Shown here: piece after piece, positions 51,655 through 64,000 of the stretch | Numbering within the stretch: the first letter of the stretch is position 1 | How the letters are laid out: every line of letters starts with the position of its first letter | Assembly (NCBI GenBank): GCA_964035795.1 | Contig: OZ038321.1 | Span: 12,241,093-12,305,092, forward strand | Length of the DNA: 64,000 bases | Reading direction: 5' to 3' | Origin: Pterobdella sp. o SKG-2022 | Lineage: Eukaryota > Annelida > Clitellata > Hirudinida > Piscicolidae | Made by a program: the position numbers and the translations under genes | The notes under the pieces: model-generated | Told to the model about the DNA's origin: nothing | Databases searched by the model: none | Seen by the model: only the letters and a program-made list of their open reading frames with translations

Positions 51655-54600
51655 TCAAACGTCTGAAGCCAAACTTGATTTTGCTGTGTTTTGAGATTTT
51701 TTCGAACTCTCGTAAGATCTCTCTCGAGAATATTCATACAATGGCTTATCAATTAGTTCTGAATTCTCATTTAAATCATTTACATCTTTCGAAACTTTAT
51801 CGAAATAGTTTTTATCACATAAGGGTTCTTTTGCGGGACTTGAGAAACACTCGGAGCCTCCTTCAGATGTTTTGGCATCTTCCGACATCTCGCAACAGTT
51901 CAAACATGCCGATGTTGTTGTGTTTTCATTTGAAAAAGAAGACGAATGATTGTATAAATCGTCAAGTTTCAATACATTCAACTCTTTTAATGTGAGTTTA
52001 TTTTCTTTTGAAACCATGTGTTGATTTTCTACAGAAGTGAGTGAGTACTTTAAGAGTTGAATAGTCTCTTTATTATTAGCTTTTTGGTTTTTTATATTAG
52101 CGTTTTCATTTATTGCTTGAGTATTCAAACTTTTCAAATCATTCATTTGCACTTCATTATGAATGCTACTAGTCCGCTGATCATTTGAACTCTTATCGTC
52201 ATTCACTGTTGAGTCTTGAAAAAAATCGTGTTCACGAGTGTAGTCCATTTCTTCAAGGACGAAACTTTCTTCATTATGGCTGTCATCGAATTCTTTTGTG
52301 TAATCTTGCGTATCAGTAAAATTCTCACTATTGTTATTATTATTAATATATTTTTCATAATGATTTGTAAGTTTTTTGAAGTGTTTTCTAACAGCCTTTT
52401 CATTATCTAAGTACTTGCATAAAACTTCTGTTTCTTGCCTCTGAGTGTCATTACCTAATAATACTTGCACGAATGAGTTTAGTGATAAGATTTGATCGTT
52501 TAAATCATCAACTTCTATATCTTTTAGATTCTCTCCAAGATTTTGTTCATAATTGTTGGAAAGGTTGTGTTTGGGCGTTGAAAAAAGAAAATTTCGATTG
52601 ATTGGAATTTTTGTTTCTATAATCTTATCATACATTTTTATTACTTTTTTTCCGATTAATTTTCGATACGGTATATAATATCTATGGAAATCTTCTTCCA
52701 TGCTTTCGACCTAGAAGTATTGAAATTTAATGTTTTTATGATTAAATTATTATCAATCATTTATATTTTTTTCTCACTTTAGAATCGAATTTAAACTCAT
52801 TTTTATGTATTCGATGTAATTCTGGGTTGGAGGACCTATCGATAACAACACCTCTGTACCCATACAACAAAAAATCACAGAAATCATAAGAAAAATATTT
52901 CCAAAATACTTCTTCAGGCTGCTCAACCTGTAATAAAATCAATTTTCAAATTTTTTTAAAAGATTTTTATTATTAGAGAATACGAACGTTCAATTTATTG
53001 GTATAAAGTAGTGTATCGAGTCTTAGACCGGGTTTTCGGAAAACCTCATCAATCCTCCACTTCAACTCTTTTTCTCCAATCAAAACAGAAATAGTTGAGT
53101 TTCCAAGTTTGGATGGCTTCAAGTTTCTCCAAACCACCGCATGGACTGCAGAATCGACGTGGAAGATAGATAATGAGGATGCCTCATATTCCAAAAAATC
53201 AATAACACAATCAGCAGCGTATCGAGAAACTAATTCCAAGCTCAAACCATCTGATATCACAGCCATTTGGTATTCAAAGATGCGTGAAAGTTCTTTAGAG
53301 ATAGCGATCAAATAAACGTTAACTATCTGTTTTATGTAAAAATCTTGACTAAAAATGTATGTTAGTTTAATAAGTGAATAATGAGATTCAAATTTACAAA
53401 ATTGAAATTAAGAAAAAGTTTGCGCAAAAAGTGGGCCTTCAATGTATAAACATTTCAGACAAACAGTTGCTAATTTTTGTTGAATAAATTTGAAACAAAT
53501 TGGTAGGGCTACTATTTGAATGTTTATTCTTAAGCCACACACCTGTCTTATTCGATTTTTAGTTCAGAAATCAATGTATTTTTACGACCTACCTAAATCA
53601 ATAATAAGACAGGTGCAAAGTAGTCAAATTTTTATACATATTACGTAGACTCAATTAAAGTATGATTTATAAATAATTAGAGATCTTATGTATTTTTGAG
53701 ATTTCGATGTTTCTGTCATGATACGTCTGAAACACAGTAACTATTTGATTTGAACCTTCACACAGAATTAAAATGATTCTTCTCATGAATACATTTGAGA
53801 CAAACTTCTTGTTGCAATTAAATCAAAATAGAAAAATCAAAAAATTTTAAAATACTTTGAAAACTTCTTTCACTAAAACACGAAAGAAAATGTTTTGAAA
53901 TTTTGCATATAACTTATTCTGATTTCTTAAATTTCAAGACTGTTTGCAACTTTGCATTTTGTTTAGCCACAACATCTTCAAATACCAATTAAGCACATAC
54001 CTGCTTCATAACCATCCCAAGTCTCTTGGCATTTATCATCTTTCCAGCCTTACGTTTTGAATTTATATTCATTTCTTTTTGTTCAAATACATCTTCTGTT
54101 TTCAAATTATTAGTATCATTTTGATTTATAGCAGTTTGATCAGAAAATTTTGATTTTTTTGTTTGAGACATTTCGTTTTCTTCAAAAGAACCATTGGCTA
54201 AGTCATTTTGAGTGCCGTCTTGCAAAGTCTTTTTGAGTTTCTTAATTAGATCTGATGGAATCAGTGAACCCATTAGTTTTTCTAAGTAGTCGTGTTTTAA
54301 TAGGAATCTTTCTGTTTATGTGTAAATTTATTGATATTATGTTCATAGAAAAAAAAATTTAAATTTAATTATAAAAAACGTCTGATAGAGAAAAAACAAT
54401 TTTTTCATGAATAATTTACGCAAGAGCTTTTAACACACGCCCAGTCACTAATTGGAATAAACTTTATTGAATTACCAATGTTTATGTAAAAACGATCATG
54501 GCTTTCATCAGTAGAAATTGTTCCATTAGGCAACTGTATAACACCAACTATCACTTGCTTTATGAGTTTATCAAGGGGAATAGTATCTATGAGGTCAGAT

Positions 54601-55479
54601 AATCTTCTCACAAAAAAAGATTCAAATTGTCGCGTTTTTTTCCTCACTGCCGCATAGCTTGGCATATCATGGGCTGTAACTGGTTTTGAGGTTGTATGAG
54701 ATTATGTTTTGATAGAAATAATACATTTAATTTGAGAATAATTCATAAAATGCAAAATTCAATTCGATCACTTAATTACTAACTACCATCTGCGTTTCTC
54801 ACAAAACAACCAAAAGATATAATTATTTCTAGAAGGCGACATTTTTAGCTACTCAATAAACTCAAATCATAACCGTTTTAACTGTAAAAACAAATTAAAA
54901 TAACTTACCTTCATAACCAATGCTAGCGACACTGAGTCGCGTGTAACTTTTCCTAAAACTTGAAGTTTTTTGTAATGAACAGGAACTGGACGCTATTTTT
55001 CTTGATAAACTAGAATTTCTTGGTTTGCTTGCACCAATTGTGTTAAAATTTGCAGAAATATTATGCTTTTTTTTCTTAGGCAACTGCACAGTAGCGTACA
55101 ATTCTTTTTGGTTTCTACTTTTTTCATCTCTAAGCAAACTTTCAAACCGATCAGCCTCTAAACTTTTTCGAAACACTTTGATGTTTGGAGACTCATTTTT
55201 CAAAAGTCCAGAATTTGGAGCTTCATCAGTTGCATGGGGCTGTCTTATATCAGTGTAAGATCTAAAAAGTTTATACTCTATAACTTTTTCACGTGGTTGT
55301 TCTTCTTGAGAGTAGGGAGTCGCGTAATTATCCACCGGGAAATTTGATGCAGATTTTGAAGCTCTGAGCATTTTTTTATTGTTTTTGTGTAACAGTTTAG
55401 ATTTTGATTTGAATCTTAAAAAAGAAAATGAAGACGTTGATGGTATTGATTTTTTGTTTTTTGACTGCTTTCCACCCAT
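51655..55479 (-). CDS. Uncharacterised, putatively N-myristoylated protein
   Basis: Six-exon model on the minus strand: 55479-54909, 54673-54439, 54307-54001, 53326-52988, 52927-52778 and 52710-51655, giving about 885 residues. If translation starts at 55479, not at the in-frame ATG six codons upstream (55497), it begins MGGKQSKNKKS, a good N-myristoylation signal followed by basic residues, implying membrane attachment. The first exon is basic and Ser-rich, probably disordered. Exons 2-5 look folded (FFVRRLSDLIDTIP, DRFYINIGNSIKFIPISDWA, LLKHDYLEKLMGSL, YLIAISKELSRIFEYQMAV, EEVFWKYFSYDFCDFLLYGY). The last exon is long, acidic and Asn/Ser/Glu-rich. I do not recognise the family. The exon 2-3 junction is the weakest: a GC|gtgtgt donor was chosen because the better-looking donor at about 54423 does not keep frame. 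The gene is convergent with DNAL1. Confidence 0.65.
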
Positions 55480-55499
55480 TTTTAGTGAAACTTTCAAGA

Positions 55500-58400
55500 T
55501 ATCCCAAAACCAGTTTATTCACATAGGAAAGAAAGGATAAAAATTCATATTTTTAGTTTTCATTTTCTCGATCAACGTTCGTTTCCACCTGAATATATCA
55601 ATTAACTCAGTTAAGGCATTTCATCATTTTTTTTAATTTCATATCCATTACTATCTTTTTACTAAGAATAATGCTGTGTGTTATGGGGTTTTTATATTAG
55701 GCCTATAATTAGTGCATTTTTCAACATTAAAATTGATATTTTATAATAGTGAAAAAATAGATTTCAAGCTTAAATAGGTTAATTATACATCTTATAATTT
55801 TTCTTATTTCATTAATTTTAGCTTTCCGAAACGAACGAATTTCGATAAAAAAAAAATATATTTTGTTATTTTTGTTTTCCCTAAAGAGAAGTAGATGGTA
55901 GCCTATTTGTTTTCATTGAAACTTTATTTTGCCCTAATCTACAAAGCAAATATCATATTTTAAATTATTTTTTTTCAACTGAAATACGTTCAATCATCTC
56001 CTTCATTTTATATTATATTAATCTTTTTCTTGAATATTAAAAACGATTCCAAAATTTTTAATATTGTAAAACTAAGGTTAAAATTATTATGTTAATTTAG
56101 AGCACACATCGATAAAAGGTATTATAAATGCCTGGGATTTTTTGTTAATTCATTAGTTTTATATCGTTTATTGATTGCATGTTAATAAATCTCTTAATTA
56201 AATATTGTTCGCAGTACATTTTGAAACATTTAAAGCTCATGAATGAATTATCAGTATGGTATGGAAAACATTCAAAATACTAAGTATAACATGATGTAGT
56301 TGTTAGGTTATTATAATAAACTGCTTTTTTTGAAGCTAGAAAAGTTCCATTATTTTTCGATTTTCAAAATAAAATATCTTTGTGTGTAATTCTTGTATGA
56401 AAACTTGAAAAATAGTATTTAAATAAATGTTGAATAAAAATGTGTGCCATATAGAGTAATATAATAAAAGCAAAAAAAATTGAAAGTATAAATTAAAATT
56501 CAATAATCAAACTGTTTTATAAATCAAATCTTACTTCACTATACATTTTAGTAAAGAAAATTAGATAAAGCGTATTTAATAGGCTGTATATTAAAGTAAT
56601 CAATGAATATTGAGTAATGAAACCTTTGAGAGAAAAATTCAACATGAATTGAAACTTTTTATCAACTTCAAAACAAAAAAATTTAAATTTCAGGGATATT
56701 TACATGCTTCAAAAATTAACTAAAGTAAATGTTGAAGCCTCTGTTACACCAATCGATACATTGATTATAAACTTCGCTTTATATACGCAAGGCTAGCTAA
56801 CATTTTCATGAAAGTTTCTAAAGAATATATATATTAAAAACTTTCTCATGCATTCATTGCATTAACCATGTAAAAGATTTACCTGAATAAATTCTGTTTA
56901 ATGAGTTTTCTTACGTTTGTCTTTCTCATTATGTACTTCAAATTGATTTTTTTGAATTTTATTCTCACGAACAGTTTCGATATATTTAAACAAATGTAAA
57001 CCTCTTTTATTAGGTAAAATGATTTAATACCTTGTTTAAATGTTACTTGGCTGAATTTTCATGTTATTTACTTAATATCATACTCTACCATTACATATGA
57101 TCTTTCAAGTATTGATTCTCTTAAGAAAAAATTTTGCTTGAAATATTGAAAGCATAAATAAAACTATTCAATTAAGATTAAATTCAAACTTCTTTTAGAA
57201 TAAAATTTTTTTAAAAACTGTAAATTTATTTTTCAAACTTAAAAATTTAACTGAATGGATAAACATATTGTTGTGGTCTTCAGTTTTGGACAAAAAAAAT
57301 TTTAGATTATGCTTAAAAAAAATTCAATTAAAAACTATTTGGTGAAATGAAAAAAAAAACGCATTATTTGGCATACACCCAAAGCATGAGTATAAAAATG
57401 ACGCGAGCATTACATTAGGACCAGGTGCTCAGCCAAAACTGAATCTGAAATCAAGATGACAAGTCGTAGAAAATTTTTTTAGAGTCTGAACTGAATTGAG
57501 GATAGAAGTAAATTTTTGGTGGCGTCTTATATGTCCGCGACAAGTGTTCTAAGCTCTTAGCAAATTTCATTTTCTACTGGCTTTTTCATCAAAAAATGAA
57601 TTAGATATTAATTCTTTGGTTCATATGAGTTTGTGATGATTACAACAGTACTAAGAATTTATAATTTTAAGTAATTAGAAATCAAAGATTATCTTACTTT
57701 GTCCTTATATATATGAAGGAATCTCACTGTTGCTCATAAATCATAGGATTTTGTCTATCATAACATAATTTTTTAACAGATGAAAAAACAATAGGGATTT
57801 TTAAGCAAAAACATAAAAGATCATAAATGAGAGCGTTTTTATATAATTCAGTTTTCGACAGTTTTCAATCTGAAGCCATAAATGAAAACTGACTTTTAAG
57901 ACATACATTGGACGACAGATACTCAACGACAAAATTCATGAAAATCTCTGTGATTACTTTCCATATTTCAACTGAACTAATAATTTTTCGAATAAACTTC
58001 TGTCTTTGGAGCGTTTTTTTGAGATTTTCATCTTATCATGATGCTTTAAGTTTTCAGTAATGCTGCCATGTAACACAAGGTACAGGTGGTTGAGATGAGT
58101 TGAAGGTTTGTGATTTAAAACCACTTGAACTTTGTTTACCTAACAAAGTTTATTCAAAATTTTTTCATTGAAGTCTCCATAATTTAAATTTAATTATTTT
58201 TTTTGAAATTTTAAAAACTAATGATTTGAAAAATCTGTATTTTAGTTTTATTGAGAAACATATACATACATGGAAAAATTGGAACTGAATGAACTTGAAC
58301 AATGATAAAGCAAGATTTATTAAACATTGAAAAAGATTTTCAAAATTATTTTTAATTAATTTTCAAAAGTTTATTTAAAATACACATCCAATTGAAAATT

Positions 58401-59162
58401 TTCATGTTGGGATTCAACACTTTATTTGATCCTTTAGATATTGTTTATCCTTTAGAAAACAAAGTAAACCTGTTTTATTCGTATGTCCATAAGCTTCTTT
58501 GAATCGCGAATATAATTTTAACAACAACTATAGAAAATCAGTAACTGCAGAACAACTAGAACTTTATTGGCAAATAAAAAATTTCTAGCGGAATAAAAAA
58601 AAACATCTTTAATTAAACTTTTGAAATTTGCAATAAGTTTGTGACTTTACAAGAACAACATAAACCACCACGTTTAAAGTAGCAGAAACAAAGCAGCCAC
58701 AACAATCCTAAGAACTGCACGAGAGATCGAGGGCGTGTCAAAGCTTTTAAAGCTTGCCTATAAAGAAAACTACTTGAAATTTCAACAGTAAATTTTGAAT
58801 TACAAACACGATTTAACAATGATTCTAACAGTTGAGGAATCTAAAATCTTCACTTAACAAATACATATAAAGCTAAAACCAATGCTCAAACTAACAGGCC
58901 TTTAAAAATTGAAATTGAAAATATATCCGCATGTAAGTTGGGACTAAACCTGAAAATATCCAATTATTCAAACAGCATAACAAAAAATATTCGCGACTCT
59001 CAAAAGTATAGTTCACATTATAAATGCCACTACATTCGTATTAATCGATAAAAAATAGTTGTCATAGAAAACTCTTAATAAAATAAAGTTATAAAATAAA
59101 CTTATAAAAATGCAGATTATCTAAACAACGCTTTTTTTTTGAATTATCAAACAAACTTGAAA
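55500..59162. other. Gene-free interval
   Basis: About 3.7 kb, strongly AT-rich. It separates the 5' end of the myristoylated-protein gene from the 3' end of the next minus-strand gene, so it should contain the former's promoter and the latter's 3' UTR. The frame at 58613-58819 was read and shows nothing. A TATA-like gagtataaaa lies near 57390, with no exon that I can tie to it. Confidence 0.5.
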
Positions 59163-62094
59163 TCAGTAGAGTTCTCTCGACCTTCTGGCAAGGGTGTTAA
59201 CATCAGGGTTTTCAGGGTCGTGGTCACTCATTTTGGGGGGATGAACCTGCACCATAGAGTGATCCACAATCATGGGGTTCATGTCATTCATGGGTGGAGG
59301 GTCGAACATGAAAGATCCTGGAGGAGAAGGAAGACCAGGTTGCTGGTGTTGGGTCTGATGTATATGGGGACTTTGCGAAGGAGAAGATCGATTAGTTATG
59401 GCTGACAGTGGTGGTGAGGATGTTTGTTGCATCAGTGATGAAACCATTTGACCAGACAATCTCTGCTCATTAGGCTGTTGATTGTTATTGTTAGGATCTT
59501 GTTGGCGCTGTTCAACTTGGCTTATTTCATCCAGTGATCTCTCTTGACTCACAATTGTGCACATGACGTGTCTTGAATCAGTACGTTCTATGTTGCTCAC
59601 GTTCGCATGCTGTGTATAAAAATGTTAGCATACCTACTTTAGTGTTTTTTTGAGCTGTTTATATAAAAATTGAAAATTAATAAACCATCGATAAGCAGCT
59701 TCCATCCAACGCTCTTCGTGTACAAATGCAGGCGCAAGTTTAATTGAGTAAGTTGAGTTAAAAAGAAATAATTTAAATAAACTGAAATAGTTAGTTGAGT
59801 TGATTCAAGGAGGTTTAGTGAAAATTTTAAATGTTTAGTACTCAAAATCTAGTTAAATGTAAAACTTAAAGTGGTAGTTATATAGCTTTTCCGTGTGTTC
59901 CAAAACCTTTGCTACAAATTTAATGAAACAAAAACTGTGCCGAACAGGTGGTAAATGTTGGACAAGCACGGAATCAAACCAGGTCATTTAAAACTAGTTA
60001 GTGTTATATTAAATGAGCTATACTGCCCAAAAGTTAAATTTAAATATGCTGAAAAATTTGAGTTTTTATTTTATAAAATTGTTTGTTAAATTATTTTATA
60101 CACATACTTTTAGCGTGTGTACAATTTTTCGAGATGCATTGGATGGGTCAAGGCTCGTGAAACACAATATAAAAATTTTCATAACAAAACTCATTCTAAA
60201 CTAATAAATTAACAATTGAAAATTGAGAAACTTTTCAATACAAACATCGTCATCCCTGATGGTACGATCATCTCCCGTGGAGCTCTCACTCTCAGGAGTT
60301 CTCCAGTTTCCAGGAGAATTGAACTTCTCTTCCCCTTCCATCCCTTCCTTTTTCAACGTGTCTTTTTCTTTGTCATCATTTTCATTGGCATTACCGTCAT
60401 TAGTGTCAAAGTTTTCTTTTTCATCATTTCTTTTACCGATAATGTAATTTTTGTGTCTTTTAACTTGGAAGAATAATCTGTATATAACTGCGCCCATCGT
60501 TGAGATTATTCCGAAGAACACAAACAAAACCACATACAAACTGAATTTTTCTGCATTTTCTAAAAAAAAATTGAATTGAGATAAGAAACTTTTTACAGCT
60601 AAAAATCAAAACTATAAACTTTTCAATTAAAAACCCGTTACTTCTCACCATTGATGTGTGACTTGATCCAACGAGGTTCAGCCAATGAATTGAACCACAA
60701 AAGAACTCCTCGGTTCAGAAAAGTGTTGTAAGCAGCAGAATCATTGTTGTTGTCATCAGATTTGACTTCTTTGAAATTATTTCTGTTTGCATCTTGATCT
60801 AAAAGCAAAAATTAAGGTCCTTTTAAATCATTTAATTAATTATCTTGTATTTTAATAATTTTTGTTTTTAGTTGTCAAAAATCTATTTTTTATAACGTTT
60901 ATGTGGAGGTTTATAAGTCAAAACAGAAAATCTGAAGGAAAAATTGAAACGCTTATACTAACAAGAAAATTCTTCAGCTTGTCTTTTTTTGAAATTCTTA
61001 GGATCGCTCATGAAATTATTATACAAAAATTCAAATTCTGGATTCAAACTATCAATTTTAGTTTTTTTTATTTTACCATCAGCATCTTTTTTGGCAAACA
61101 TCATTTTATTTAAATTCTCTGTTAGAATGATTGAAGGACTTTTTCTATGTGGTTTGGTGTGCTTGAGCATCCACTCGTAAAACATTTTCATCTCTGGCCT
61201 AGATTTTGTGACATGTTGTTTCAGAAGTTCTGTTTTAGATGCTTTGGCATGATGTTCAATTGTAGCGTGAAGTTTCGAAGGTTTGAGGGTATAACGAGAA
61301 TAATGTTTTCTTGTTGTGATTGGTTTCTGAATGAGATTGTTTTTGTGGTGGAAAGATGTGGTTTTGCCATGTAAGGTAGAGGTTTTATGGTTCTGAATTT
61401 TTTTCGAAAAGTGATGAAAATTATTCTTAGACGTTTCTAAAAAATTATATTTCGTTTTTTTGAAAGAATTCAAAGATGCAGCTTCAATGTTATTTTTCTT
61501 TCCTTGAGGAAAAGTTGATGTTTTGTGTTTTGGTCTTTTCATTGTATCTTCAGAGATATCAGCAAGGCTATTTAAAAGTTGGTCACAAGCATGATCAATA
61601 CGTTCCACCGGCAGCTTATTCAGTGTTATAAGAAACTCTTTTGGAACTGATATAAAATTATCATTAAATTTGATTAGTCGAAAATTGTTCAAGTGTTTCT
61701 AAAAAGTATTCAATATTTTGTAATGGAATCTAACCACAAAGGTACAGCACGGCTTGCAGCGAGGCTTTCCTTATTGAATTACTTTGATTTACTTCGGAAG
61801 TACATTTATTTTTAAAATGACATTCTTTGTTGAAATTTTCACATAAACATTTTTCTGTGTTGAATGAAATAATTGAATCGAATCTATTGGCGAATGCTAT
61901 AAAATTGTATGAAATTTAGTTAAAGCTTAAATATTTATACAAAAGCCTAAGGTAATAATGAAACCATCATTGCTCGTGTGATTTTTCAGGTTACATAAAA
62001 TTATTTCAAAATTATATTATCTGCAATCAGAAACAAATAAATGAACCAGTGTTGTTTCCAAGGATGACCATTTCATCGTTGTGGTCACATTCAG
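59163..62094 (-). CDS. Single-pass type I membrane protein, uncharacterised, 5' end uncertain
   Basis: Exons read on the minus strand: about 62094-62047 (tentative), 61896-61735, 61646-60963, 60798-60649, 60559-60246 and 59609-59163. All have GT/AG borders and phases that fit. The ectodomain has a Cys cluster (KCLCENFNKECHFKNKC, then VLYLC and HACDQLL), followed by a long basic Lys/His/Ser/Thr-rich stalk and a juxtamembrane segment (VLLWFNSLAEPRWIKSH). One membrane helix follows (YVVLFVFFGIISTMGAVIY), then basic stop-transfer residues. The cytoplasmic tail of about 240 residues is acidic, then Gln/Pro/Met-rich, ending TLARRSRELY. No catalytic domain is visible and I do not recognise the family. 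The upstream start and signal peptide were not found and may lie beyond 62094. Confidence 0.6.
59853..60030 (-). mobile_element. tRNA-derived SINE, copy 2
   Basis: Read on the minus strand, the head GCAGTATAGCTCATTTAATA contains the A box and GGTTTGATTCC the B box. The body contains CACCTGTTC and CATTAAATTTGTAG, and the 3' part AAAAGCTATATAACTACC and TTTACATT. These match the copy at 42886-43045 in the same order and at similar spacing. It lies in the last intron (59610-60245) of the membrane-protein gene, in the sense orientation. Divergence between the two copies indicates an old family. Confidence 0.6.
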
Positions 62095-64000
62095 CTGGGT
62101 CAGTAAGTTTTTTGAGAAATTCTGTGAATTTTCAAGTAGTTGTCGTGGATATAAAAAAACTGTTTAATAAAATGAAAAATTTTAATTTTATTGAATACAA
62201 GCTTTACGAATTTTTTCAAACGATTTTTCTAAAACTCGAAACGCAGTGAATCTATTAAAAAATTATTTCACGCTTGAAACACTGTATGACATAGTCACGA
62301 GCACCCACACGTTGCTATTAAACTGATATATATGGGCTGACAAAATAAATCCTTTAAAGAACAAAATCAATTTATTGAACACATAAAACTTAATACAGAG
62401 CATAAATCTTGTTTTGAAAACACGAAAACTTTTTGAATTTACAGAAACCATCACAGCATGAAGCGTCCTTGAAAAAAGCAGCAAGATATTTTCAAATATC
62501 ATTGAAAATTAAGCAAAAAATTAGTTATAGATAGAAAAATATTGCGAGCAAAACATGTAAAACTATGAAGAGATAGAGGTCAAAATATTTTATTAGTAAT
62601 ATTATGGCAACCTTTGAAGCATGTTGCCAGCACCTCAGAAGCAGGCAGACTGGCGTGGCAGCATGAGGGGGAGTGAGAGAATGTGTGAGTCTGGAGAAAA
62701 AGTTTGCAGAGATTTAATCAATTGATTCTGAAGTTGATAATTTTTGATGAATTTTGAGTTTTATTTTGAACAAATTTTGTGCGGGTGTTGATCTAGGTTT
62801 AATTAAATAAATTAGAATATGCAATTTGAAGATGAAATTGATTTGAAGTAAATTTTAAAACTTGCAAACAAACCAATGAGACGGTTATCGAGAAAAACGC
62901 AATGAAAAGTTGCAAGTTCTTCATTTTATATCCTAAAACCACAAAAACTTAAAGCAAAATTGAAAATTCAGCAGAATGACACATCAAACCAATTTTGAAA
63001 TATTTTAATGAAATTCTTTTTAAAAACTTCCAAGCTTCATTCTAAATTATCCCAGACAGAAGAGTTGAAGAGTTTCTCGTAGAAAAACCTCCTATACATA
63101 ACATGTGTGGTGTGCACTACAATCGATAACTTGCTGCTCTGGACGCTTTTTTATTGAGCGCACAAACTTCAACCCACTGCTTTTAATAAAGTTTTTCTTA
63201 TTGAAAACTTTGTCTTTTGATTGAAATAAAAAATGTGTTTTGCTAAGGTTTAGAGTTGTCAGTATTTTTATAAAGTCGTGAGATGGCAAAAAATGTAATT
63301 AGAGCTTTTATGATTAAATAATAAAAAAAAACGTTCAGCATTTCAAAACTTAGCAATACTGAATATATAAATTGAATGAATTTTTTTTAACTTCACCATA
63401 AATTAAGTCATTTGTACCATTCCCAGCTAATGCCTTAACTTTTTGTGTACTAGCCAGATTTCCGACTATAACATTACATATGTAATTTTACTGTTTTGAA
63501 TTTTTTTATTTTTGAACAATCACTTTTATCAAAAAATACAGAATAAAAATTTGTTTTATTATCTCAAAAATAAAAAATGTACAAAAAACCTTGATGATTG
63601 ATATATGAAATTATCATCTCAATAAATTTTATCTTTGAAAATTGCATGAAACTTCCATCAGGACACAACGCACTGTTAAAATAGAGTTTTCCCAAACGGC
63701 GTGTAATAGAAGTCGGGAATAGTGGTGTTGTTTATCAAACCCATACCACTCGTTTGTAGCGAGTTGTGCCTTTTCATCAATGTTTCTCCTCGATTTCAAA
63801 AGTTGAAGTTAACCAATCAGTATACATTCCTACCCATCAATTATGGTTTTTTATTATGCATGAAGTATTAAACTGTAATAGGAGTTTTCAAAATAATGAA
63901 TGCTATTTAGTGTCAATTAATCTTGGCTCATATTAGTTATTATTTCTCTAATTTTCTATATAAAAACTAAATAAGTTCAAAATGATCATAAAAACATCAT
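62095..64000. other. Non-coding or unassigned right end
   Basis: May contain further 5' exons of the membrane-protein gene, but none could be supported. A less AT-rich block at 62605-62700 includes ggcaac...gttgcc inverted half-sites 10 nt apart. Another at 63690-63850 includes nested short inverted repeats (agtggt/accact and actcg/cgagt). Frames at 62263-62502 and 63092-63289 have no recognisable content. Confidence 0.4.

Noticed and set aside
58613..58819. Hydrophobic Cys-containing 68-codon frame, possible secreted peptide
   Set aside because: No secure signal peptide, no splice partners, and AT-rich surroundings make chance likely.

Overview
This is AT-rich animal nuclear DNA: long non-coding stretches, GT-AG introns, several multi-exon genes, a SoxB-type HMG-box gene, a Rac GTPase, an axonemal dynein light chain and many degraded non-LTR retrotransposons. 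The genes show a ciliated metazoan; nothing I can read fixes the phylum. There is no bacterial operon, CRISPR array or phage.

Left part (1-31.8 kb). The window opens inside a receptor-like gene whose ectodomain resembles bacterial phosphate-binding protein PstS. It is followed by a membrane segment and a degenerate kinase-homology domain like that of receptor guanylate cyclases (61-3136, +). Next comes a single-exon SoxB1-class gene (6731-8410, -) in a gene-poor interval. That interval holds a candidate promoter, palindromes, a 31-bp tandem repeat, a 5'-truncated CR1/L2-group LINE (16.9-20.2 kb, +) and an RTE-like LINE relic (21.3-23.9 kb, -).

Middle (31.8-43.3 kb). A complete 11-exon mitochondrial ferredoxin/adrenodoxin reductase gene (31793-42190, +; 500 codons) is swollen by retroelements. 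An almost full-length antisense CR1/L2 copy lies in intron 5, an RT relic in intron 6, and in intron 10 one RT relic inserted into another, with an 11-bp target-site duplication. A four-exon gene for a small single-pass membrane protein follows 293 bp downstream and carries a tRNA-derived SINE in an intron.

Right part (44.6-64 kb). Rac (44593-48183, -; 6 exons, 192 aa) and axonemal dynein light chain 1 (48434-51190, +; 10 exons, 195 aa) share a 250-bp divergent promoter with an X-box-like motif. Two genes I could not name follow on the minus strand: a putatively N-myristoylated protein of about 885 aa (51655-55479) and a single-pass membrane protein (59163 to about 62094, 5' end uncertain). 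The remaining sequence is AT-rich and unassigned.

All exon models were built by eye from splice signals, reading phase and family similarity; no searches were run. The most notable items are the PstS-like receptor without a cyclase domain, a tRNA-derived SINE family recognised from two long copies and one head-only copy, the nested insertion, and the two unnamed minus-strand genes.
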